From NCBI RefSeq assembly GCF_001553785.1, contig NZ_LOJP01000001.1, positions 428,998 to 492,997 on the forward strand: a stretch of 64,000 bases of DNA, written 5' to 3'. The notes below the pieces were generated by a model that ran no database searches, was not told where the DNA came from, and worked only from the letters and a program-made list of their open reading frames with translations. Position numbers and translations under genes: made by a program. Shown here one piece after another: positions 24,736-32,674 of the stretch (position 1 is the first letter of the stretch; each line of letters begins with the position of its first letter). The stretch comes from Actinoplanes sp. TFC3. Its GTDB lineage: Bacteria; Actinomycetota; Actinomycetes; Mycobacteriales; Micromonosporaceae.

Positions 24736-26286
24736 TCAAGCTGCTGTGGTGTTTCGGCCGGACCATTTGGCGGCGTAGAGGCGGTTGTCGGCGGCTCGGA
24801 AGAGGTCGTCGCCGGTCAGGCCCGGGGTCCAGGTTGCTACGCCGACGCTGACGGTCATGCGTACGTCGGTGAGGATGTCGGCTTGGGCCACCGCCGCCCG
24901 GATGCGTTCGCCGACCTCCGCGCCCGCCGCCGCGTCCCCGTTCAGGAAGACGACGAACTCATCCCCGGCGTAGCGCACCGCCTCGTCGCCCTGGCGGCAG
25001 TGGGCCCGCAGGATCGCCGCCACCTCCCGGAGCACCCGGTCGCCGGCGCTGTGGGAGTGGGCGTCGTTCACCGCCTTGAAGTGGTCCAAGTCGATCAGCA
25101 GCAGGGTCAGCGGCTCATTCTTCACCGGGGACACCGCTTCCATGAGTACGTCGAAGCGGCGCCGGTTGCCCAGGCCGGTCAGCGGGTCGCGCAGGACCAG
25201 GTGTTCGGCTCGGGCCCGGGCTGCCTCGGCTTCCTCGCGCTGGCGGGCCTGGCGCAGCATGCCGAGGCGCTGGAGGCGGAGGCGCCACAACTCGCGTACC
25301 TGTCCCTCGATTGCCTCGAAGAGATCTTTGTTGGGCTGGCCGTTGTCCATGTCGAGGGCGGTCAGCGCCAGCTCGAAGCGGATGATCGGGCGTTCGTCGG
25401 GGCGCGAGCCGTGTTCGCTCAGGTCGCGGGCGGCGATGAACTCGCGGCGGGCCTGGTGGGGGAAGCCGTGGGCGCGCAGGCTGATCCCCAAGGCCAGGTG
25501 GGCCATGCGGGCGTACTGGTGGCTGCCGCCGTTGCGCAGTTCCATGATCAGGGGGCGGGCCAGCTTCTCCGCGATGGTGGTCTCGCCGAGTTTCGCCAGG
25601 GCCAGGGCGTGCACAGCGGTGACGGTGGGGTCGGAGTGGTTTTCGAGCCAGGCGTGGGTGATCTCGGCGCTGCGGCGCAGACGGGTACGAGCCTCGTCGG
25701 CCCGGCCCACGTGAGCCAGGCGAAGACCCCAGTAGAGCAGGGTGACCGCGTGCACCAAGTCGAACGATGACGTGCGATGCCGCAGGTGCTCGTACGCCGA
25801 GGCCGCCGTTTCGTACAGCTCGGCTGCGGTGGCCGCTTCGGCGAAGGAGCACAGGGCGGAGTGGTGGCGGTCGGTTTCCGTTGTCGTCTCGGCCAGCAAC
25901 ACCCCGGCGCGGGCGAGGTTGCGCATGCAGTCGACGTAGTGACCGCGCAGCATGTGTACGTGCGCCAGATCGCAGAGCGCCTTGGCCTCGCCGAGCACCG
26001 AGCCGGCCGCGCGCTGGGCGTGCAGCAGGGACAGCGCCAGGGGATAGGCCTCGGTGACGCGGCCGAGGGCCAACTCGGCGTACATCTTGCCCTGGATGAG
26101 AAAGCGGACAGTCTTCTCATCGTGGACTGTACGGGCGATGGCCAGGTAGGCGTCCGCCGCTTCGAGGGCCTCGTGGGCGCGGCCGGTCTCGGCCAAGCGG
26201 TGCACCTGACGGGCCAGAAGATGGAGGGGACCGTAGGCGCTGACCGGGACGGGTAGCCGATCGTCGCGTGAGATCCAGTCCGCCAT
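24736..26286 (-). CDS. TPR-repeat diguanylate cyclase (GGDEF, variant AGDEF)
   Basis: A 516-residue cytoplasmic protein. Residues 20-330 are helical-repeat sequence of the TPR type. Residues 345-510 form a GGDEF domain with DPLTGLGNRRRFD and LLLIDLDHFKAVND, and the active loop reads RYAGDEFVVFL, i.e. AGDEF rather than GGDEF. AGDEF loops are active in some characterised cyclases, so loss of function should not be assumed. There is no transmembrane segment or EAL domain. The TPR part probably gives protein-protein control of c-di-GMP synthesis. The 130 bp downstream shows no gene. Confidence 0.87.
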   Translation of the reverse strand: MADWISRDDRLPVPVSAYGPLHLLARQVHRLAETGRAHEALEAADAYLAIARTVHDEKTVRFLIQGKMYAELALGRVTEAYPLALSLLHAQRAAGSVLGEAKALCDLAHVHMLRGHYVDCMRNLARAGVLLAETTTETDRHHSALCSFAEAATAAELYETAASAYEHLRHRTSSFDLVHAVTLLYWGLRLAHVGRADEARTRLRRSAEITHAWLENHSDPTVTAVHALALAKLGETTIAEKLARPLIMELRNGGSHQYARMAHLALGISLRAHGFPHQARREFIAARDLSEHGSRPDERPIIRFELALTALDMDNGQPNKDLFEAIEGQVRELWRLRLQRLGMLRQARQREEAEAARARAEHLVLRDPLTGLGNRRRFDVLMEAVSPVKNEPLTLLLIDLDHFKAVNDAHSHSAGDRVLREVAAILRAHCRQGDEAVRYAGDEFVVFLNGDAAAGAEVGERIRAAVAQADILTDVRMTVSVGVATWTPGLTGDDLFRAADNRLYAAKWSGRNTTAA

Positions 26287-26445
26287 CCACCCAGTATCAG
26301 CCGTTCACGGCTCAAGTAAATCCCGTGACCGAAACACCTGACTTTTTACAGGTGCTGCGAATTCCTAAAGGTCATCGCGCCTCTGTCCGAACGTGCAGGT
26401 GAACGACGGCGGGACGGCCGTTGATCGTACTCGGGGGAGTGGTTC

Positions 26446-26949
26446 ATGGCAGCGAAGAGCAGTGTCGCGCAGCGTCGCAGGAGCCGTCGTCGGGCGGCCC
26501 TGGTGCTGATTCCGACCGTAGCAGGCGTGTTCATCGCCGGTACTGCGTTCGCGTACTGGACGACCTCCGGTGCCGGCACTGGTACCAGCGCCACGGGTAC
26601 GAGCACCGCCGTGACGGTGACCCAGATCGGCACCCCGCCGAGTGGCCTGACGCCCGGTGGCGCCGACCAGCCCCTCGCCTTCCGCGTCAACAACTCGCAG
26701 ACCACCAGCCAGTACGTCTCGGCCGTACGCGTTGACGTGGCCTCGGTGACCACCGGCGGCGGCGCCCCGGTGCCCGGCTGCACCTCGGCCGACTTCGCCA
26801 TCACCCAGCCGACCGCCATCAACAGCGACCTGACCGCCGGCGACCACGACTACAACCCGTCCGGCGCGCTGATCCACATGATCAACCGCAACGTCAGCCA
26901 GGACGCTTGCAAGGACGTGACGGTCAACCTGAGCTTCACCGCGTCGTGA
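26446..26949 (+). CDS. TasA/camelysin-like exported protein with SipW-type signal
   Basis: A 167-residue secreted protein. The N-terminus has RRRSRRR, a hydrophobic helix (ALVLIPTVAGVFIAGTAFA) and then YWTTSGAGTGTS, the AYW...GAGTG arrangement that marks SipW-type export and TasA/camelysin-like proteins. The mature part is a Thr/Gly-rich beta-type domain with two Cys residues that could pair. The ATG at 26446 is preceded by GGGGGAG. It is followed 63 bp later by a smaller protein of the same type. No SipW peptidase or sortase is in the window. Function is unknown; a surface fibre or matrix role is only an analogy. Confidence 0.68.
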   Translation: MAAKSSVAQRRRSRRRAALVLIPTVAGVFIAGTAFAYWTTSGAGTGTSATGTSTAVTVTQIGTPPSGLTPGGADQPLAFRVNNSQTTSQYVSAVRVDVASVTTGGGAPVPGCTSADFAITQPTAINSDLTAGDHDYNPSGALIHMINRNVSQDACKDVTVNLSFTAS

Positions 26950-27012
26950 TGCTTCCGGTGGCGGTGCGCTTGACAGCCCGCCACCACCGCCGGACGCAGG
27001 AAGGAGCAGGTT

Positions 27013-27471
27013 GTGAAGCGGGCCGTGATCGCGGGCTTTCTGGCCGCCCTGCTCGTGTCCGGTTCCGCTTACGGCTACTGGTCGACGGCCGGCTCGGGGT
27101 CCGGCGCGGCGAGGTCGGGCACGGCCGTCGCGCTGACGCTTTCCCCGGGTACGCCCGCAAGCCAGCTCTACCCGGGCAGCATCTCGGACGTGGCGCTGAC
27201 CATCACCAACCCGAACGCGTTCGTGGTACAGGTCGGTCGGATCTCGCTCGACACCACCCAGGGCACCGGTGGCTTCGCCGTCGACACCGGGCACAGCGCG
27301 TGCGGTCTGGGCGCTTTGTCGTTTACCGCGCAGACCAACGGCAGCACCGGCTGGGATGTCCCCGCTTCCGGCTCGCTCGGTCTGCACCTGAGCAGCTCGC
27401 TCACCATGGCCACCAGCGCGGCGAACGCCTGCCAGGGGGCCACTATCACGGTCTATCTCGGCACGTCATGA
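27013..27471 (+). CDS. Second TasA-like exported protein with SipW-type signal
   Basis: A 152-residue secreted protein starting at GTG 27013 with GGAAGGAG 7 nt upstream. A short signal (VIAGFLAALLVSGSA) is followed directly by YGYWSTAGSGSGAA, the same cleavage-site pattern as the upstream gene. The mature part has a beta-sandwich look (ISDVALTITNPNAFVVQVG) and two Cys residues. Probably co-transcribed with the gene at 26446. Function is unknown. Confidence 0.68.
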   Translation: MKRAVIAGFLAALLVSGSAYGYWSTAGSGSGAARSGTAVALTLSPGTPASQLYPGSISDVALTITNPNAFVVQVGRISLDTTQGTGGFAVDTGHSACGLGALSFTAQTNGSTGWDVPASGSLGLHLSSSLTMATSAANACQGATITVYLGTS

Positions 27472-27542
27472 CCCGTGCCCGGGGCCCATACTGTCCTCTT
27501 TGCAGCGCTCTGGGTTGTGCGACTCCTGCGTAAAGTGAAGCC

Positions 27543-28463
27543 ATGGCGGACGCGTGGGGCCGGCGCCGAGCGGTCGCGCTGACCCTGGCGATCGAGCTTG
27601 TGCTCGCCGGGGCGGCTTTCGGTGCCGCTCGCGTATCGTCGCCGCCGCCGGGCCCCGACTTTGTGAACATCGCTGACGTGGCGGCCGGCCCCCCGCCGGC
27701 GGCCGTGGCTTCGTACCGCTGGGATTGCGGTCGTAATGAGATCGGCCATCGCAACACCGCGAACATCGTCGTGACGTCGCGCAAGGCCGGTCCTGTTCAT
27801 CATGTGCACGATTACGTCGGCAATCTCTCCGTTGCCGTCGGCTCCACCGTGGAGACTCTGGCCGGTGGTGGCACGACGTGCAGCAACGGCGACGAGTCCA
27901 CCTATTACTGGCCGGTGCTGCGGGTCATGCGCGATGGCGACGACCAGCACGGGGGCGCCGTTCAAGTGCCGGCCTTCGTGACGATGTCGGAGTATGCCAA
28001 CCCGCGCGGGCCGGTGCTGCCGATGCCCCGGCTGCTGCGTGGCGAGGTCGGCGATGCCTACGCGGTGACCAACGGCGGTGCCCAGGCGGCCGCGGTGTGG
28101 AGTTGTCAGGGCTCGGAAACCAAGCGGACGCTGCGATATCCGATCTGTGCCGCCGGTAAGCGGGTGCTGCGCATCTTTGACTATCCGAGCTGCTGGGACG
28201 GCCGCCGGTTGGACAGCAAGAACCATCGCCAGCACCTCGTGTTTCCCGAGCCCGGAGGCGGCTGTCCGATGTCGACGTTTGCCGTTCCCCGGCTCGAGAT
28301 CGTGGTCGGCTATGACATCGCGCGCGGGGCCCGGTATCGGATCGACACCTTCGATGACCAGCGGCACAGCCCGCGTACCGATCATGCTTTCTTCGTCAAT
28401 CTCATGCCGGAGGCCCTGAGCGAGAGGATCGCGGATTGCCTCAACGCGGCCCGGAGCTGCTAG
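27543..28463 (+). CDS. DUF1996 secreted protein
   Basis: A 306-residue exported protein. A signal-anchor near residues 10-30 precedes the DUF1996 domain, recognisable from VHHVHDYVGN, TTCSNGDESTYYWPVL, YPSCWDGRRLDSKNHRQH and GGGCPMSTFAVPRLEI. The conserved His, Cys and Trp residues suggest a metal-dependent or carbohydrate-related role, but no activity is established for the family as far as I know. Its TAG stop shares the palindrome CTAG with the stop of the convergent lipoprotein gene. Confidence 0.85.
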   Translation: MADAWGRRRAVALTLAIELVLAGAAFGAARVSSPPPGPDFVNIADVAAGPPPAAVASYRWDCGRNEIGHRNTANIVVTSRKAGPVHHVHDYVGNLSVAVGSTVETLAGGGTTCSNGDESTYYWPVLRVMRDGDDQHGGAVQVPAFVTMSEYANPRGPVLPMPRLLRGEVGDAYAVTNGGAQAAAVWSCQGSETKRTLRYPICAAGKRVLRIFDYPSCWDGRRLDSKNHRQHLVFPEPGGGCPMSTFAVPRLEIVVGYDIARGARYRIDTFDDQRHSPRTDHAFFVNLMPEALSERIADCLNAARSC

Positions 28464-29206
28464 TTGCCTTCCGGCGGGACGTCCGCGCCGCCGGTGCCGT
28501 CCTGCGAGGGAGCTGCGGGCGGGAGTGCCTTGGTCTTGCCGCCCTCGGGGGTGACCGCGAACCAGGTGCCCTTGACGCCCTGACCGAGGATGTCGCCCGC
28601 CTTCTTGTCCTTGGCGAAGTAGTACACCGGCCAGCCGTTGATGGTGACCTGGCAGTGCCCGTCGGCGCGTTCGACGTACCCGAGGATCTTGGGGTTGATG
28701 CCGTTCGGGAAGATCTTCCCCGGGCTCCTGATCAGCAGCGGGGGCCAGGTCTTGGCGCAGTCACCGTTGCAGGTGGCCTTCGGGGGCGTGTTGTCGTCCT
28801 CGTCGAAGCGGTAGAGCGTGCGGCCCGCGCCGTCGGTCACGTACGTCCCTATGTCGTCGTTCTCGCGGGTGTTGAGCTCCACCGTCTTGCTGCCGCTGCG
28901 GATGTTCTCCGGCGGGGTCACGTCCTTGGCCGAAGCACCGCTGTAGATCTTCACCCACTTCTGGGTCTTCGCCACCGTGGGCTCGGGCACCGGGCTCGAC
29001 GGCGGGTCGGGCGTCTCCCCGGCCTGCGCCGCCAGCTCCTGGGTGGGCGGTTCGGGCGGAACATCGAAGCTGGTCACGGGGCTGGGCGTGGCGGCCGGGG
29101 CGGCTACGAACTCGGCTGCTCGGGTGGTCGCGGGATGGGCACAGGCGGCGAGGCTCAGGAGTCCCGCCACCGCGAGGGCGGCCGGTGCGATGGCGATGCG
29201 CTTCAT
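28460..29206 (-). CDS. Lipoprotein with Yx(FWY)xxD repeats (COG4315-type)
   Basis: A 248-residue lipoprotein. The signal peptide MKRIAIAPAALAVAGLLSLA is followed by AC, the lipobox Cys. After a Pro-rich linker come two copies of the secreted repeat: one with LYRFDEDDNTPPKATCNGDC and AKTWPPLL, one with VYYFAKDKKAGD, each holding the YxFxxD motif. ATG 29206 has a GGGGGA ribosome site; the long upstream reading lacks one. It is divergent from an ECF sigma gene and has its own ECF-type promoter, so it is probably in that regulon. A redox or haem link is sometimes proposed for such repeats but is unproven. Confidence 0.85.
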   Translation of the reverse strand: MKRIAIAPAALAVAGLLSLAACAHPATTRAAEFVAAPAATPSPVTSFDVPPEPPTQELAAQAGETPDPPSSPVPEPTVAKTQKWVKIYSGASAKDVTPPENIRSGSKTVELNTRENDDIGTYVTDGAGRTLYRFDEDDNTPPKATCNGDCAKTWPPLLIRSPGKIFPNGINPKILGYVERADGHCQVTINGWPVYYFAKDKKAGDILGQGVKGTWFAVTPEGGKTKALPPAAPSQDGTGGADVPPEGN

Positions 29207-29236
29207 GATTTCCCCCTGCGAATCGATGACGCCACC

Positions 29237-29264
29237 CACACGCGAGCCGCCGCAATCCGGTTCA
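29237..29264 (-). promoter_or_regulatory. ECF-type promoter, leftward (lipoprotein gene)
   Basis: On the minus strand TGAACC (29264-29259) is followed after exactly 16 nt by CGTGTG (29242-29237). This is the form recognised by SigL-type ECF factors (TGAACC-N16/17-CGT). It lies 31-58 bp upstream of the lipoprotein start. Confidence 0.75.
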
Positions 29265-29277
29265 CCGCGAATTTCTC

Positions 29278-29305
29278 TGAACCGGATCCGGACCCGGTAC
29301 GTGTC
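29278..29305 (+). promoter_or_regulatory. ECF-type promoter, rightward (sigma/anti-sigma operon)
   Basis: TGAACC at 29278-29283 is followed after exactly 16 nt by CGTGTC at 29300-29305, the mirror of the leftward promoter. The two -35 boxes form an inverted repeat with 10-nt arms ATCCGGTTCA / TGAACCGGAT. It implies autoregulation of the sigma factor. Confidence 0.78.
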
Positions 29306-29413
29306 AGGGGAGTCAGACAGACACAACGGGGGTCGAGGGTGGCCGGCAAGCGCTCCGTCCGGCCAGCCTCGGCGAAGTAAGAGCACCGCACCGCCGCACA
29401 CCGGGGAGAAGAC

Positions 29414-29965
29414 ATGCCGGGGTTGAGGCTCCAACGTCGCCGGGAGGTGGCCGATGAGGCGCTGGTCAGAACGCTCTTCCAGGAACATGGACGGGCCATG
29501 CTCGCTTACGCGACCCAGCTGACCAGGGATCGGGCCGCCGCCGAGGATGTCGTGCAAGAAGCCCTGGTCCGCGCCTGGCGGCACCCGGATGCTTTGGTGA
29601 ACGGCAAGGGCTCGGTGCGCGGCTGGCTGCTGACAGTGGTCCGCAACATCGTGACCGACCAGATCAGAGCCCGCAACGCGCGAGCCACCGAGGTACGCGA
29701 GGGACCCGTCGACGTGGCGTCCGCCGAGGACCACGCCGAGCAGGTGGTCACCGCGATGGTGGTGGTGGACGCGCTGAGCCGGCTCTCCACCGAGCACCGT
29801 GAAGTCCTGGAACAGCTCTACCTGCAGGGCAGCACGGTCACGGAGGCGGCGAAGACGCTGGGCATCCCGCCCGGGACGGTCAAGTCGCGCTCCTTCTACG
29901 CCCTCCGGGCTCTGCGAGAACTGAAATCGCTGAGCCCCGCCGGAACGGAACGGTCTGCCTCATGA
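29414..29965 (+). CDS. ECF RNA polymerase sigma factor (SigL-like)
   Basis: A 183-residue ECF factor. Region 2 includes LFQEHGRAMLAYATQLTRDR and AEDVVQEALVRAWRHPD; region 4 includes LSTEHREVLEQLYLQGSTVT and the recognition helix around GIPPGTVKSRSFYALRALRE. The ATG at 29414 has GGGGAG 5 nt upstream. The stop overlaps the next start by 4 bp, and that gene encodes a zinc-finger anti-sigma. It most likely drives the divergent promoters at 29237-29305. Confidence 0.93.
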   Translation: MPGLRLQRRREVADEALVRTLFQEHGRAMLAYATQLTRDRAAAEDVVQEALVRAWRHPDALVNGKGSVRGWLLTVVRNIVTDQIRARNARATEVREGPVDVASAEDHAEQVVTAMVVVDALSRLSTEHREVLEQLYLQGSTVTEAAKTLGIPPGTVKSRSFYALRALRELKSLSPAGTERSAS

Positions 29966-30666
29966 ACGAGACCAATCACGTGGACGTCGCCGGCTACCTG
30001 ACGAAGTCGCTGGACGCGGAGCAGAACCGCGCCGTCGAGGAGCACATCGCCGGCTGCGACGACTGCCGCGGCGAGGTGGAATCCCTGCAGGAGTGGACCA
30101 TGGCCCTCGAAGCCGTCCCCGAGGCAATGCTGCTGGACGGCCCCCCCGACGACGCTGACCTGTTGCTGCAGCGCACGCTGCGCCAGATCCGCACAGAGTC
30201 CGCCGGGAGCCGGAGAAGACGTACCACCCTGGTGGGAGTAGCAGCCGCGGCGGTCGTGGCGGCGGCCGTCGTCGGCGGGGGGGTGATCGGCCGCCCCCCC
30301 GCCGACAACCCGCCCGCCGCGCTGCCGACGCTGACCCAGTCGCAGCCCACGACCGCCCCGGGCACGAAAACCGCCACCTCGGTCGACGCGGGCACGGGTG
30401 CGCGCCTCACGGTGGCGGTGACCCCGGCGCCGGGCTGGGTGCGGGTGAAAGCCGCGGTCGCCGGGATCCCGCAGGGCGAGCGGTGCCGCCTGGAGGTGAT
30501 GGATGCCAGCGGCCGGGTCACGCTGGCCGGCAGTTGGGTGGTCTCGGAAGCCGGAGCGGCCGACGGCACCACGTTGGACGGCAGCGCGCTGGTGCCGATC
30601 GACCAGGTCCAGTCGGTGCGCGTGGTCAGCGAGAGCGGCAAGCAGTACACCAGCGTGAGCCTGTAA
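29962..30666 (+). CDS. Zinc-finger anti-sigma factor, membrane-anchored
   Basis: A 234-residue anti-sigma. The N-terminal ZAS motif EEHIAGCDDCRGE (HxxxCxxC) would bind zinc and clamp the sigma factor. A transmembrane helix lies near residues 88-108 (TLVGVAAAAVVAAAVVGGGV), then a Pro/Thr linker and an extracytoplasmic beta-domain of about 100 residues. Layout and overlap with the sigma gene match SigL/RslA pairs. Release could follow oxidation of the Cys pair or proteolysis; the sequence does not decide. Confidence 0.9.
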   Translation: MNETNHVDVAGYLTKSLDAEQNRAVEEHIAGCDDCRGEVESLQEWTMALEAVPEAMLLDGPPDDADLLLQRTLRQIRTESAGSRRRRTTLVGVAAAAVVAAAVVGGGVIGRPPADNPPAALPTLTQSQPTTAPGTKTATSVDAGTGARLTVAVTPAPGWVRVKAAVAGIPQGERCRLEVMDASGRVTLAGSWVVSEAGAADGTTLDGSALVPIDQVQSVRVVSESGKQYTSVSL

Positions 30667-30690
30667 TCAGGTCCAAACCGGGGGAGGGGT

Positions 30691-30721
30691 TGAGGGCGGT
30701 CCCGTGGCGGGACCGCCCTCA
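30691..30721. terminator. Hairpin terminator between convergent genes
   Basis: A 14-bp perfect stem TGAGGGCGGTCCCG / CGGGACCGCCCTCA around TGG, 24 bp after the anti-sigma stop and 6 bp before the end of the convergent PPOX gene. It has no T-run. Confidence 0.75.
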
Positions 30722-30727
30722 GCATGC

Positions 30728-31141
30728 TCAGGCCCAGGGCGCGTGGATGATCTTGTCGACCTCGATGGTCATGATCAGGCGCTGCTGGTCGCGGCCGCCG
30801 AACCACGGGTACGGCCCGCCGAGATACCGCTGCGCCAGCTTCTCGATGTGTTCGGCGCCCCCCTCGGCCGTGACGTCCACGACCCGCCCCTTCACCGAGT
30901 AGTAGTCCGAGGCCTGCGCCGGATCGGTGACGATCACCGACACCCGGGGGTCGCGCTCGACGTTCTTGACCTTGCGGAACCCGTCCACCGTGTTGATCAG
31001 GATGTGCTTGCCGTCGGTGCCCACCCAGGTCTCGGTGAGCTGCGGCGAGCCATCCGGGTCGACGGTGGCCAGGAAGCACGGGCTCGGCTTGTTCAGCAGG
31101 TCAAGCAGCCCGCCGGGGAGGTTCATCATGCCCCCAACCAT
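30728..31141 (-). CDS. PPOX-class F420-dependent protein (pyridoxamine 5'-phosphate oxidase fold)
   Basis: A 137-residue split beta-barrel protein. CFLATVDPDGSPQLTETWV, then ILINTVDGFRKVKNVERDPR and DYYSVKGRVVDVTAEGG, are the usual actinobacterial F420-binding PPOX pattern. Members bind F420 or flavin and reduce or bind small molecules. The first ATG at 31141 has no ribosome site; ATGs at 31129 and 31126 are alternatives. The substrate is unknown. Confidence 0.87.
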   Translation of the reverse strand: MVGGMMNLPGGLLDLLNKPSPCFLATVDPDGSPQLTETWVGTDGKHILINTVDGFRKVKNVERDPRVSVIVTDPAQASDYYSVKGRVVDVTAEGGAEHIEKLAQRYLGGPYPWFGGRDQQRLIMTIEVDKIIHAPWA

Positions 31142-31161
31142 AGGTCGGACCGGGACACGCC

Positions 31162-32595
31162 CTACTCGGCCTCGGGCCGGGGGTGCCGCGGGAGCAGGAA
31201 GGACAGCCCGCCGGCGACCAGCAGCATGACCAGCGCGATGAGCAGCGAGCGCACCGCCGCGTCGCTGAAGCCGGCGCCCGGCACATTGTTGAAGAAGATC
31301 GTGCCGAGCAGGGCGATGCCGAACGCGCCGCCGAGTTGTTGCATCGAGGTCATCGCGCCGGAGGCCGACCCGGTTTCCTCGTCGTCGACGCCGGCCAGCA
31401 CGATGTTGAAGAACGGCGCCATCGCCAGACCCATGCCGATACCCAAGGGCAGAAGACCGGCAATCAAGTGGTACGGCGTGAGCGCGGTGCCCGTTGACTG
31501 CACGATCCAGGCGACTGCGGCTGTGGCGGCGGCCATGATGACGGTGCCGGTGATGAGTAACTTGCGGCCGTACCGTTCGGTGAGCCCGGCGCTGGCGGCG
31601 ATGAAGCCGATCATGGTGCCGGCCGCCTGGGGCAGCGTGCTCAGGCCCGCCTTGAGCGGGGAATAGCCGAGCCCGAGCTGCAAGTACAGCGAGGAGATCA
31701 GCCCGGTCCCCATCAGCGCCCCGAAGAAGACCAGGCCGACCAGCATGCCGCTGGTGAACGCGCGCTTACGGAACAGGCTCGGGGTCACCAGCGGGTCGAG
31801 CCCGCGCCGGTCGCGGCGGGCCTCGTACGCGGCGAACAGCCCGAACACCGCCAGGCCGGCCGCGAGCAGCACGAAGATCCAGGCCGGCCAGCCCAGCTCG
31901 CGCCCCTGCACCAGCGGGTAGAGCAGCAGGAAGCCACCGAGCGCGGCGAGCCCCACGCCGGCCAGGTCGAGCCGGGGCGTGCGCTCGTTGCGGAACTCGG
32001 GCAGGAAGCGCAGCGCGCCGGCCACAGCGAAGATGCCGAGCGGCAGGTTGATCAGGAAGATCATCCGCCAGCCGGTGCCGAAGTAGTCAGCATCGACGAG
32101 CCAGCCGGCCAGCACCGGGCCGCCGACCGCGCCGAGACCCATCACCGGGCCGAAGGCGCCGAATGCCTTGACCTGGTCCCGGGGCGAGAACATCTGCTTG
32201 ATCATGCCAAGGCCCTGCGGCAGCATCAGCGCGCCGAACAGCCCCTGCACGCCGCGGGCGGCGATCAGCACCCCCGGCGACCAGGCCAGCGCACACCACA
32301 GCGAGGCGACGGTAAAGCCGGCCGCTCCGATGACGAACATCCGGCGCCGCCCAAAGATGTCGCCGAGCCGGCCCCCGGTGAGCAGGCCGATCGCCATGGC
32401 CAGGGTGTACGCGGCACCGAGCCACTGGATCAAGCTCAGCGACCCGCCCAGTTCCTGCTGGATCGACGGGCCGGCGATCGTGGTGACCAGCGAGTCCAGC
32501 AGGTCCATGACCTCGACGGCCAGGATCACGGCGAGCGCGACCCAACGCCATCGGTATGCGGTGGGATCCCGGGTTTCTTCGATGACTGCTTGCAC
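31162..32595 (-). CDS. MFS drug efflux transporter (DHA2/EmrB-QacA type, 14 helices)
   Basis: A 477-residue transporter with 14 predicted helices. The DHA2 motifs are present: LDSLVTTIAGPSIQQELGGS near residues 34-55, motif A GGRLGDIFGRRRMFV, and motif C of antiporters near GPVMGLGAVGGPVLAGWLV. It should export a hydrophobic compound with proton exchange. GTG 32595 is chosen over TTG 32622 because it follows a GGGGG stretch and leaves the first operator outside the coding region. It is divergent from a TetR gene. Confidence 0.9.
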   Translation of the reverse strand: MQAVIEETRDPTAYRWRWVALAVILAVEVMDLLDSLVTTIAGPSIQQELGGSLSLIQWLGAAYTLAMAIGLLTGGRLGDIFGRRRMFVIGAAGFTVASLWCALAWSPGVLIAARGVQGLFGALMLPQGLGMIKQMFSPRDQVKAFGAFGPVMGLGAVGGPVLAGWLVDADYFGTGWRMIFLINLPLGIFAVAGALRFLPEFRNERTPRLDLAGVGLAALGGFLLLYPLVQGRELGWPAWIFVLLAAGLAVFGLFAAYEARRDRRGLDPLVTPSLFRKRAFTSGMLVGLVFFGALMGTGLISSLYLQLGLGYSPLKAGLSTLPQAAGTMIGFIAASAGLTERYGRKLLITGTVIMAAATAAVAWIVQSTGTALTPYHLIAGLLPLGIGMGLAMAPFFNIVLAGVDDEETGSASGAMTSMQQLGGAFGIALLGTIFFNNVPGAGFSDAAVRSLLIALVMLLVAGGLSFLLPRHPRPEAE

Positions 32596-32605
32596 GACAA
32601 CCCCC

Positions 32606-32652
32606 GAACGGCGTTCGATCAACGAACACCGTTCTACGCTTGAACACCGTTC
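32606..32652. promoter_or_regulatory. Triple palindromic operator between MFS and TetR genes
   Basis: Three copies of GAAC-N3-GTTC start at 32606 (GAACGGCGTTC), 32624 (GAACACCGTTC) and 32642 (GAACACCGTTC), exactly 18 bp apart. This is a typical multi-site operator for a TetR dimer controlling both divergent genes. Confidence 0.82.
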
Positions 32653-32674
32653 GGGTCAAGTACGATGTTCGGCG

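Noticed and set aside
32596..32622. TTG start adding nine residues to the MFS protein
   Set aside because: The extension encodes the operator palindrome and lacks a ribosome site.
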